Source: an uncultured Clostridia bacterium (lineage in GTDB: Bacteria > Bacillota > Clostridia > Oscillospirales > Oscillospiraceae). Taken from it: a stretch of 64,000 bases of DNA. Within the stretch, counting starts at the first letter, position 1, and each line of letters opens with the position of its first letter. The notes beneath the pieces are model-generated. The model did no database searches, was not told the DNA's origin, and saw only the letters and a list, made by a program, of their open reading frames with translations. Position numbers and translations under genes: made by a program. The stretch is from contig CAKNRQ010000001.1 in NCBI GenBank assembly GCA_930990965.1, forward strand, positions 248,001 to 312,000. The letters run 5' to 3'. This document shows positions 14,223 to 20,927 of this stretch, one piece after another.

Positions 14223-14474
14223 TCAGCACCTCCCACAGGCCGGGCAGCAGCTGCAGGGCTTGCCGTTCATGCTGGATGGAGGATAATAGATGCACACGCT
14301 GCAGGGGCTGACCGGTACGGTCTCCATACTGCCGTCCAGACGTTTGGCAACGAACTCTCTTTCTAAGAGCTCCTTAAAGAGCTGGTGGTACTCCTTGGAC
14401 TCATCCTCGCGGAGAGTGTTTACATATCCAAGTGACCACTTGGTTGCAAGGTGGTAAGCGCGGTTAAGGTTCAT
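14223..14474 (-). CDS. Hypothetical protein with C-terminal cysteine cluster
   Basis: 83 residues from ATG 14474 (MNLNRAYHLATKWSLGYVNT), preceded by AAAGGGTGAGA; the ATG at 14510 lies inside the upstream gene. Ends with CSVCIYYPPSS and CSCCPACGRC, a dense metal-binding cluster. No family recognised. Confidence 0.65.
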   Translation of the reverse strand: MNLNRAYHLATKWSLGYVNTLREDESKEYHQLFKELLEREFVAKRLDGSMETVPVSPCSVCIYYPPSSMNGKPCSCCPACGRC

Positions 14475-14487
14475 ACTTCTCACCCTT

Positions 14488-14976
14488 TCAAGCGTGATAG
14501 TCCAGGACATTGCCCAGATAATAGGTATCTCTCGGAGAAACTGTGCGGAGCCAATTATCCAGAGTAACGAGTTCCTCGTATTCAGTTACATAGATGTAGA
14601 ATCCATACTCGCTCAAATAACACTGCCTGAGACGCCAGAGTCCAGACTCAACGGAAAAATTCCCGTATGTAACCTTGCCGCAAAATTCCTCAAAGGATAT
14701 GCTGCTTAGCCGTTGAAGGCTAGCCCGGAATGATTCAAAAGGCTTGCGGGAATACTCATACATATTCTCGGTTGAGGTCATGGCACCATCTTGAAAAGTG
14801 AAGCTGTTTGCCAGTACGCTTTCTAAATCCTCGATGCTGGAAGCCCGTTCTTCATCACTGAGACTGTCCACGTAGTCTGCGGTTGTGTTGAAGAAAGACT
14901 CGGGTATGTCATCCTCGGTCAGATAATCCTCTTGTGATATGGGTTTGCTGGAAACCTGGAATATTCTGCTGTGCAT
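14488..14976 (-). CDS. Conserved mobile-element protein (IFQVSxKPI family)
   Basis: 162 residues opening MHSRIFQVSSKPISQEDYLT; this beginning recurs in Clostridia phages and conjugative elements, where the proteins are of unknown function. Acidic, mixed alpha/beta. Ribosome site GAAAGGAG before the ATG. It lies directly downstream of the retron-like RNA at 15005-15217, so it could be expressed from the same transcript. Confidence 0.75.
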   Translation of the reverse strand: MHSRIFQVSSKPISQEDYLTEDDIPESFFNTTADYVDSLSDEERASSIEDLESVLANSFTFQDGAMTSTENMYEYSRKPFESFRASLQRLSSISFEEFCGKVTYGNFSVESGLWRLRQCYLSEYGFYIYVTEYEELVTLDNWLRTVSPRDTYYLGNVLDYHA

Positions 14977-15004
14977 GGCGATCTCCTTTCTGGGTCTGGG
15001 TTAC

Positions 15005-15217
15005 GCACCTTCTGTACAAGTGAGGAAGATGAGGCGATCTGTGACCCTTTGGTCACACGATCTCCTCATCCCGAGCTTGTATACGCGACCATTTCTCCTG
15101 TTTTCTCAGCAGCGGTACGCTGCTGTCTAAAACAGGAGAAAAACACCGCTTCAAAGTGTTTCTCCCGCGTTCCGCGAGAGCCTGCAAGTTATAAACCGCA
15201 GCATCTACAAGGTGCAT
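15005..15217 (-). ncRNA. Retron-like ncRNA copy 3 (msr-msd-like)
   Basis: Minus-strand order 5' to 3': a1 (15217-15209, ATGCACCTT), hairpin 1 (CTGC/GCAG, 15201-15182), hairpin 2 with the GCGGAACGC core (15180-15161), a small AACAC/GTGTT hairpin, a long hairpin (15141-15092, 13-bp TTTCTCCTGTTTT arm plus CAGCAGCG), a second long hairpin (15084-15014), then a2 (15011-15005, AAGGTGC) which pairs with a1. The same a1-h1-h2 layout and spacing occurs in the two RNAs next to the reverse transcriptase. The long hairpins would be the reverse-transcribed part. Family membership is inferred from architecture and covariation. Confidence 0.6.
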
Positions 15218-15239
15218 ATTGTGCTCGACTTCCGTATAC

Positions 15240-15422
15240 GATATAAGTTGATTGAACGTATGCGCCAGACGTCCTCGCGATTGATACGGATCGGCGATCC
15301 GGATCAGAGCGAGTCAACCGGCAACGTTGTCCTCCCGCGCTCCGCAGGAGGTCTGCTTTGAAATATTCGCGGCAACTATCTTCAAGACGAACACGATTAA
15401 AGCCCGGTATCAGGTACCGGGC
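15240..15422 (-). ncRNA. Possible degenerate fourth retron-like ncRNA
   Basis: Contains the hairpin CCTCCTGCGGAGCGCGGGAGG (15351-15331) followed by ACAAC, as in the other copies, plus a terminator-like hairpin GCCCGGTA/TACCGGGC at 15402-15422. The flanking inverted repeat is only weakly visible (ATAGTTG with CAACTTAT), so this copy may be decayed or differently bounded. Confidence 0.35.
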
Positions 15423-15438
15423 TGGCGTCAAAAATCAA

Positions 15439-15454
15439 GCGCCCGCGAGGGCGC
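15439..15454 (-). other. Short GC-rich hairpin at the 5' end of the ncRNA transcript
   Basis: GCGCCC-GCGA-GGGCGC, directly after the promoter-like module. The plus-strand copy of that module is also followed by a small hairpin (37488-37502), so a 5' hairpin seems to be part of the shared arrangement. Confidence 0.45.
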
Positions 15455-15505
15455 ATATACTTATCATTCACTATAGTATTTCCGCACGTGCCCCGCAAAC
15501 CTTTG
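15450..15505 (-). promoter_or_regulatory. Promoter-like module, copy 1 (drives the ncRNA cluster)
   Basis: On the minus strand TTGCGG (15498-15493), a 17-base spacer containing ACGTGCGGAAAT, then TATAGT (15475-15470), GAA and TATATGCGCC. Nearly the same 50-odd bases occur at 37436-37490 on the plus strand ahead of the late operon. The spacing fits a host sigma-70 promoter with a poor -35, but conservation through the spacer suggests recognition by a dedicated factor, perhaps the phage RNA polymerase. Confidence 0.6.
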
Positions 15506-15545
15506 AGCCTCATGCTTTTGCTGGGAGTTCTATTTTCAAACAGGT

Positions 15546-15950
15546 TCATTTTGGCTCGTCCGGAAGCTGCAAAACCCGTGGGTAGTACCGGCGTGTGGCC
15601 ATCTTCTCCTCAACCTTACGCGTCTTGCCAAGCACCTCTCGCAAAAGGTTGATAAGCTGCTTACCCCTGTCGCTGGCCAGAAAGTTCACCAGAGGCTCTA
15701 ATATCTCTACGGCATCCTTACACTCACGACGGTCACGGCGGCACTGGGCAAGCCTTGTTGCCACCTTGGCGCGTTCAGCGTAATTGAGCCCGTCGAGTTC
15801 AAGGCTGTGGAGATAGTCCTGCGTGAGCTGTTCGAGCCGATGCTGTTCTGCGCCGCACCATTCGTAGTCTGCTGCGGCACGCTCCATCATCTTTATAGCG
15901 TCGCTTATGTAAGGCGAAAACTTTGGTTTGTCACATTTGCTCCGGCTCAC
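15546..15950 (-). CDS. Hypothetical helical protein
   Basis: 134 residues starting MSRSKCDKPKFSPYISDAIK. Basic and helical throughout, with a probable coiled coil (HRLEQLTQDYLHSLELDGLN ... RRDRRECKDAVEILEPL). Small basic helical proteins of this sort are frequent in phage early regions; function unknown. It lies upstream of the promoter-like module at 15450. Confidence 0.7.
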   Translation of the reverse strand: MSRSKCDKPKFSPYISDAIKMMERAAADYEWCGAEQHRLEQLTQDYLHSLELDGLNYAERAKVATRLAQCRRDRRECKDAVEILEPLVNFLASDRGKQLINLLREVLGKTRKVEEKMATRRYYPRVLQLPDEPK

Positions 15951-15971
15951 TCGCTCACCCCCTACATTAAA

Positions 15972-16316
15972 TTATATTGAGAGAAAACTCAGCAGCTCAT
16001 CCGGCGTTGCGGGCTCGTAATCTTTGGAACTAAACTCGACATACTCAATCTTCTCGGTACATCTCTCTAAATAGAAGTCTTGGTTCCCAAATTGCAATCC
16101 ACCCCGAAAATAGTTTAAGCAATAGCACGTCTTCTCCTCATACTTATTCCAGTTATTATCTTGGGTCGGCCGTTCCCCGTCCACCCATCTCCATCCGTAG
16201 GATTCCGCGACAGCGAGCAGCTCGTTCGCATCCTCCTCTGTTGGACAATGGATTACCAGCTTTGGCGCGGCACTATCACGGTTACCCCTCAGGGCTTCAA
16301 TGATTACCTGATCCAT
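15972..16316 (-). CDS. Conserved phage protein with shared C-terminal tail motif
   Basis: 114 residues from ATG 16316 (MDQVIIEALRGNRDSAAPK); ATG 16319 is equally possible, the ATG at 16352 overlaps the next gene. A central domain KLVIHCPTEEDANELLAVAE, then YGWRWVDGERPTQ occurs in other Firmicutes phage proteins. The last residues EPATPDELLSFLSI form the recurrent S/T-x-x-E-L-x-x-F-L tail. Confidence 0.75.
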   Translation of the reverse strand: MDQVIIEALRGNRDSAAPKLVIHCPTEEDANELLAVAESYGWRWVDGERPTQDNNWNKYEEKTCYCLNYFRGGLQFGNQDFYLERCTEKIEYVEFSSKDYEPATPDELLSFLSI

Positions 16317-16326
16317 CATATCACCC

Positions 16327-16767
16327 CTACGCCAAAATCTGGCTTTGAGCAAAAGCCATCAACTCAAATATACTTATATCTTCTTCAGGAGCAGGCTCGT
16401 CCTCTTCAGAAGACATCACGAACGTCTCGTCGTCTTCTGGCTCCCACTCTTCATCCCAATAACCATCCATCGCTTCTATGACTTCATTTCGATAATACTC
16501 AAAATCTCCGTCATTCATTGGGTCATAATCGAGCGTGCCGTTTACGCAATAGTAGTCGTAGCCGGTGGATATATCATCTAGATAGCTGTATATGTCCTGC
16601 CAGGAATAACCGGCGTCGTTCACGGCATATCGCAAATCCTCCTGAATAATTTCGTCGAGGGCGTCGCTGTCGTATATGGATTCACAGACATCGAGATTTT
16701 CGTCTCGACAAAACTCCAAAAGGTCATACCAGTCATTTACATTTGTATCAAATTCGGCTCTGGTCAT
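16327..16767 (-). CDS. Highly acidic protein with shared C-terminal tail motif
   Basis: 146 residues, exceptionally rich in Asp, Glu and Tyr (for example DDISTGYDYYCVNGTLDYDP, EEWEPEDDE), with a net strong negative charge that could mimic DNA. The end DISIFELMAFAQSQILA carries a variant of the tail motif. GGAGG lies before the ATG. The retron-like RNA at 16794-17117 ends 27 bases upstream of the start, so the two are probably one transcript. Confidence 0.7.
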   Translation of the reverse strand: MTRAEFDTNVNDWYDLLEFCRDENLDVCESIYDSDALDEIIQEDLRYAVNDAGYSWQDIYSYLDDISTGYDYYCVNGTLDYDPMNDGDFEYYRNEVIEAMDGYWDEEWEPEDDETFVMSSEEDEPAPEEDISIFELMAFAQSQILA

Positions 16768-16793
16768 TCTTTAACTCCTCCTTCGTAGGATTG

Positions 16794-17117
16794 TAACTGC
16801 GTTCCGAGTAGTATAGCGATGTCTTGAAGAGACTTTAGATCCTGTCTGGGAGTCTAGTTCCTGGACTTCTAGTACAGTAATCCTGGAGCTGGCTCTGGTG
16901 GGCTATTTGGTGATATGTGTTTTCTGGGTTCGCAATGTTCGTAAGTTTTGGATTTGCTCGAACATATTTCGCAGTTCATGCCACTGCTTCCTGGGGAACG
17001 CGCAGCTGTTCCGCCCGGCGGCCGTGAGCCCGGGTTACTCCTTCTCTCATGCTCTAGTTGTCACTCCCGCGTTCCGCGGGGAGCATTGCGTGTTTCAGCA
17101 ATTATACAACGCAGTTA
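16794..17117 (-). ncRNA. Retron-like ncRNA copy 2, downstream of the reverse transcriptase
   Basis: Starts directly after the reverse transcriptase stop codon. The ends form a 10-bp perfect inverted repeat: TAACTGCGTT (17117-17108) with AACGCAGTTA (16803-16794). Inside come hairpin 1 (ATTGC/GCAAT, 17102-17085), hairpin 2 with the GCGGAACGC core (CTCCC/GGGAG, 17083-17064), the GACAACT element, then further hairpins including GGAAC/GTTCC, GCAGT/ACTGC and ATGTTCG/CGAACAT. Arrangement and spacing match the copy upstream of the RT. No coding frame is supported here. Confidence 0.7.
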
Positions 17118-17118
17118 A

Positions 17119-18252
17119 TTAGCTCAAGTCATCTTTGATCGCCCGGAGGATATTCACGCCGAGCTTAACATTCATCTGGTCTATCATGTCGTTAATCGCC
17201 TTTGGCTCTATCATGGAGTAGTAATTGTAATACCCCTGCATAACCTGAATGTCGTGCTTATCCCACGCTATACCATTCCTCCTATCCATTATGTAATTGT
17301 GAAGCATAGCGGAAAACTCTCGCTTTTTTCTATGGCCGATGGTTATCTCGTTATCCTTGTTGAGCATAACACCAAGGTTCCAGTTACTGCCCGAGGACGA
17401 GCCATAACGGGTCTTCTTTGCATTAATGCTGAACGGAGCCGAAAAGCTTTTGAGAGTATCTACAACGAACTGCTCGACCTCTCTTATCTTAAAATCATAC
17501 TTGGACGATATCAGGAAATCATCGGCATACCTGGTGTAAACAAACCTCTGCCCGTTGAAATCCCTCAGGCCGGATGAAAGCGCAAGGTCTATTGGAATCA
17601 TCATCACGTTGGTAATAAGCGGAGACAACGGAGTGCCCTGCGGAAGCTTGCCGTTTAGGAAGGCAAGCTCGAGCGCCATTTTCAGCTGCTCCTTGAGCGC
17701 AGCATCGCTGCAAAAGAGGTTGAACGGAAAAATCTCCGACAGCTGGTTCATGACAAAATCCAATGTCGTGCTGCCGAAAAAGTCATGCAAATCCAGTTTG
17801 GCAAACCAGCGGCTTTTGTTTTGCTGATGGCGCTTGACCGCGTCTATTGTACAACGGCCTTTAACATAGGCAAAAGCCGAGGTGTGGTAAAGCGCGTTGA
17901 AGTCAGTTTCAAAAATCTCTTTAAGGTTCCTGAGCGCAGACATCAGCTCGGGCTTCGGCGCGTCTATACGACGCAGGCCGCCCGATTTCTTGGGTATGTG
18001 GAAAGTATCGTAGAGCGATGCCCTATCTGCCTCGCGGAGCTCTTTTGTATCCTCAACAAATTTTGCAAGCCTTGCCTTGGCTCTATCAAAATTTATGAGA
18101 GTCATGTACTGCGGCTTCATATGCTTAATGACGTATGTCCGAGTGTTGGTCTGGTTAGATGAAATCATAGAACTAACGTTATCATCGCCGAACAGGAAAT
18201 CATCGAGAGACATCTGCCTGTACATCGGCGGCTGCATGACTGTTATATACAT
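17119..18252 (-). CDS. Retron-like reverse transcriptase
   Basis: 377 residues from ATG 18252, preceded by CAGGTGAT; the ATG at 18285 lies inside the a2 repeat of the ncRNA. RT motifs in order: RRIDAPKPELM (95-104), AKLDLHDFFG with D154, LPQGTPLSPLITN (203-215), and RYADDFLIS with catalytic D244-D245. After these comes NAKKTRYGSS then NLGVMLN, at the place where retron enzymes have VTGLVVN. The QGxPLSP motif excludes the usual diversity-generating retroelement RT (xGxxxSQ). No maturase or protease domain is fused. Upstream and downstream lie structured RNAs bounded by inverted repeats, the expected msr-msd substrates. Confidence 0.88.
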   Translation of the reverse strand: MYITVMQPPMYRQMSLDDFLFGDDNVSSMISSNQTNTRTYVIKHMKPQYMTLINFDRAKARLAKFVEDTKELREADRASLYDTFHIPKKSGGLRRIDAPKPELMSALRNLKEIFETDFNALYHTSAFAYVKGRCTIDAVKRHQQNKSRWFAKLDLHDFFGSTTLDFVMNQLSEIFPFNLFCSDAALKEQLKMALELAFLNGKLPQGTPLSPLITNVMMIPIDLALSSGLRDFNGQRFVYTRYADDFLISSKYDFKIREVEQFVVDTLKSFSAPFSINAKKTRYGSSSGSNWNLGVMLNKDNEITIGHRKKREFSAMLHNYIMDRRNGIAWDKHDIQVMQGYYNYYSMIEPKAINDMIDQMNVKLGVNILRAIKDDLS

Positions 18253-18278
18253 TAAAATCACCTGCTTCGTGAAAAATT

Positions 18279-18601
18279 CAAACACAACCTGAATTGGGGT
18301 CGCCTGCGCTATCTCTCTTTTAATATCTGCTTTGACGACTTCAGTGAGATGACCTTACTGATCCGCGTCAATGCTGTCTGTCTGTGATTGGAGAGGAATG
18401 GCTTTTATCTACTGATTATGGTTCAGTTTTGGGCTTTGTTTTCTTGTCCCGTAAGGAGCCGTGAGTTTTATATGATGCTGTGGCGTTTAAGTTGTTGCTA
18501 AACTTGGCGCCTTCTGTCTCCAGGGGTTCTTCTCCAATGTACCAGTTGTCGCTTTCGCGTTCCGCAAAAGCCCGAATTTTCATCGGTATGCGTTGTGTTT
18601 G
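18279..18601 (-). ncRNA. Retron ncRNA copy 1 (msr-msd), upstream of the reverse transcriptase
   Basis: The region between the 227-aa gene and the RT is bounded by a 10-bp perfect inverted repeat, CAAACACAAC (18601-18592) and GTTGTGTTTG (18288-18279), the a1/a2 hallmark of retron RNAs. From the 5' end: hairpin 1 CCGA/TCGG (18586-18572), hairpin 2 GCTTT/AAAGC around a GCGGAACGC core (18571-18551), the GACAACT element, and a longer hairpin with GGCG/CGCC and GTTTA/TAAAC arms (18510-18481). RT translation begins 27 bases after a2, as in retrons. The branching guanosine and msd boundaries cannot be fixed by eye. Confidence 0.75.
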
Positions 18602-18605
18602 TTAA

Positions 18606-19289
18606 TTATTTCAGGCCTAAAAACTCATATAGCTCTGAGTCTGTGCTTACGGGCTTGGGTTCTTCGACTGCATAAATATTCAATCCGATAGATACAACCG
18701 GGGTGTCAGGCTTGATGGAGCATATTGGGCGAACGCCTCTGAAATCCTGCCTATTGAAAGCTCTGTCGAGTCTCGCACCGTTAGCCGGCATATAGGAAAA
18801 GGTGTTGGTTGTTCTTTGATCGGATAGCCAATAGGATATTGGCGTACTCTCCCCAACTGGCTGTCCTGTGCGCTCCTTGTATATCGGTATGAGGTCGACT
18901 GTTGGGCAGCAGCGATTTTTTACCTCGTAGAGGGTGAAGTCAACAGAGCACGGAAGCTCTACCTTGCCCATACAACCGGCCTCAAGAATTGAAGCCCGTT
19001 CTAAATCGGTAAAGCAGTGCAAAAACTCATAGTGGTTATAAAAATTACCCGATGGGGTCGCCCCGGAGCCGTTGAGGAAGGTAAAGAGAGCTGTCCTACT
19101 AAACTCGCTATCCGTTTCAGGCACGTCCATGGAGAGCCACTCCAGCACATACTCAGAGATGAATCTGGACAATCGACCAATCTTTCTCCATATTATCGGC
19201 TCGGCGTACTCGGGCTTGGGGTCTACACTATATGAGCCGAACATCAAGAGGCTCCCCTGTGGCATCTCCCCTATTGTTGTGACCGACAT
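18606..19289 (-). CDS. DUF6273-like (C-type-lectin/FGE-fold) protein with C-terminal tail motif
   Basis: 227 residues. EPIIWRKIGRLSRFISEY, a central FLHCFTDLERASIL and the end SYWLSDQ ... RGVRPICSI match the DUF6273 pattern of Clostridia proteins related to formylglycine-generating-enzyme folds. The C-terminus VSTDSELYEFLGLK carries the shared tail motif. It lies between the E1-like gene and the retron RNA. Although C-type-lectin proteins next to an RT recall diversity-generating retroelements, I found no template repeat matching its 3' end. Confidence 0.7.
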   Translation of the reverse strand: MSVTTIGEMPQGSLLMFGSYSVDPKPEYAEPIIWRKIGRLSRFISEYVLEWLSMDVPETDSEFSRTALFTFLNGSGATPSGNFYNHYEFLHCFTDLERASILEAGCMGKVELPCSVDFTLYEVKNRCCPTVDLIPIYKERTGQPVGESTPISYWLSDQRTTNTFSYMPANGARLDRAFNRQDFRGVRPICSIKPDTPVVSIGLNIYAVEEPKPVSTDSELYEFLGLK

Positions 19290-19319
19290 ATTATTCCTCC
19301 CTCCTGCCCGCTCGGCGCC

Positions 19320-19994
19320 TTAAAAGGCGTCGAGCGAGAAACTGTAGGCATCTGCGAGAATCATGTTCTTTATCGGTTGGCCGTTCCAGAAGTTCATGAA
19401 GTTTGCAACGCCAGCCGAGCAGATAATCCAGACCGTCGGGGCGACGGACAGCGTCACATTGCAGGCCGAAACCGGGGTTTCCTCAGCGGCCTCCTCGTGC
19501 GAAAACTCCATGGTAGAAAGGAAATTCTTCTTTTTCTTGTAGTCTGACCAGTCAGCGGCGTAATGTTGGGCGTCGGTCAGCCGTGTTCTGAAATCGAACA
19601 TAGCGCGGATGTAAGGGCTGTCGAAAAACTTTTCTACTATCTCGCGCCGGAGTTCTATGCTGTCAACACAGAGGAAGACATACCCTGATAGCTGCTGACC
19701 ATTCCAACCGTCGCTTTTGAGCTGCAGGTCGTCCCTTATATCCGGGTTGATTTCAGCCAGGATATCTGCAAGCGCTTCCGTCTTGAGCTTACCAACGTCG
19801 CACTGACGGAACATCTGGTTAGCGAGATTGTGCGGTTCCACCATATCGAAATCCCAGAGCGTCATCTTTGTAACGCCCGCCCTCGCGAGAAGAACAGCGA
19901 TTGTAGATCCGACACTTCCGCAGCCGACTATATTTATACGGGCGTCTTCTTTCTCAGGCTGAAAAAACTCATAGCTCTTACTCAGGTCAATCAT
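19320..19994 (-). CDS. E1-like ThiF-family adenylyltransferase
   Basis: 224 residues. Rossmann nucleotide-binding motif GCGSVGS (24-30), acidic D50 after the second strand, the ThiF/E1 signature VEPHNLANQ (52-60) with R63 and K71, D111, and a candidate catalytic C178 (ETPVSACN). These enzymes adenylate the C-terminus of a ubiquitin-like protein and may pass it to cysteine. The four-gene set Ubl, E2-like, JAMM and this protein is contiguous and co-oriented, with a four-base overlap to the JAMM gene. The zinc-binding CxxC pairs of eukaryotic E1 are absent. Confidence 0.9.
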   Translation of the reverse strand: MIDLSKSYEFFQPEKEDARINIVGCGSVGSTIAVLLARAGVTKMTLWDFDMVEPHNLANQMFRQCDVGKLKTEALADILAEINPDIRDDLQLKSDGWNGQQLSGYVFLCVDSIELRREIVEKFFDSPYIRAMFDFRTRLTDAQHYAADWSDYKKKKNFLSTMEFSHEEAAEETPVSACNVTLSVAPTVWIICSAGVANFMNFWNGQPIKNMILADAYSFSLDAF

Positions 19995-20908
19995 CTGAAA
20001 CGCCTCCCGTCATAGAAAGCCCCGTTGGGGTCGTCGTAGTCGTAGTCATAATCGTAGCCGTACAGCGAATTGTAATAATTGCTGCCGTACTTGCCATATC
20101 CTCCATAGCTGCCAGCGGCTGCTACCCTCGTTGTTTTCTTTTCTGTGGGCGGGGTTTTTGTTTCTGCCTTGGGAGTTTCCTGTGTTTTGCCCTTGTCCTC
20201 CATAGGCTTGTACGGCCCGGGACTGACGGGCTTCTGCGGCCCAAGGTATGTCGGCGTGGTGTAAGTCTTTGTGACCACCTTGGACTTGGCGTCGGCTATG
20301 AAATCATCGAAGGATATATTGTCGTCCCACAACTTAACAGAAACCTCGCCATCTTCGAACAGCACGTTCTTGGCGAGGTCGTAAATCTTTATGTTGTTCT
20401 TGAAAGACTTGTTGTATATCATAAAGATGTAGAACGAGTCCTCGGGAAGCTGAGACAGGATTTCCTCCTGATGGTTGAGGTCTACAGCCGACGGGGTGGT
20501 GCCCATATTCACATGGGAATGAGCCTGCATACAGATTCGGAAAAACTTATCGTCGTCCCCGTTTTCAATAAGCCACTTGGTATACGCCTCCGGATCCATG
20601 TCGACGGACGCTCCGGTGACCGACTGAGGGTAGACGAAGATATCGTCTATATAGTAAGCGTTTTCCTCACCCTCAACGCGGCCACCGCAGCCATGCCAGG
20701 CTATCTCTTTATCGAACTCCTGGAGCAGCATGACCATCTTAGTCCACGCAGTCGCTGTGAAATACACCGTGGCAGTCTTTTTGCCGAGAGAGAACGTCTT
20801 TGAAAAGCTAAACTGTCCGTCGGAGACCTTTGCTTTGGCAAGAGCCTCCTCGAAATCTTTCCGACACGCCTCCTGATACTCCGGCGTTATCTTAATTATC
20901 TTGCTCAT
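19991..20908 (-). CDS. JAMM/MPN-family isopeptidase with Tyr/Gly-rich tail
   Basis: 305 residues from ATG 20908, which has AGGAGG twelve bases upstream; ATG 20944 or 20935 would add a very basic stretch (KRRRKRK). The JAMM zinc site is complete: E68, then H130-S-H132, seven residues, S140, two residues, D143. The domain removes or matures ubiquitin-like modifiers. After about residue 215 comes a disordered Pro/Thr/Lys linker and a C-terminal low-complexity segment of Gly, Tyr and Asp (GGYGKYGSNYYNSLYGYDYD), unusual for this family and reminiscent of phase-separating tails. Confidence 0.88.
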   Translation of the reverse strand: MSKIIKITPEYQEACRKDFEEALAKAKVSDGQFSFSKTFSLGKKTATVYFTATAWTKMVMLLQEFDKEIAWHGCGGRVEGEENAYYIDDIFVYPQSVTGASVDMDPEAYTKWLIENGDDDKFFRICMQAHSHVNMGTTPSAVDLNHQEEILSQLPEDSFYIFMIYNKSFKNNIKIYDLAKNVLFEDGEVSVKLWDDNISFDDFIADAKSKVVTKTYTTPTYLGPQKPVSPGPYKPMEDKGKTQETPKAETKTPPTEKKTTRVAAAGSYGGYGKYGSNYYNSLYGYDYDYDYDDPNGAFYDGRRFR

Positions 20909-20927
20909 CTTGCGCTTACGCCTCCTC

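Noticed and set aside
18606-18800. Variable region of a diversity-generating retroelement
   Set aside because: The RT has QGTPLSP rather than the DGR-type motif, and I found no second copy of this 3' gene segment with adenine-specific changes near the RT.
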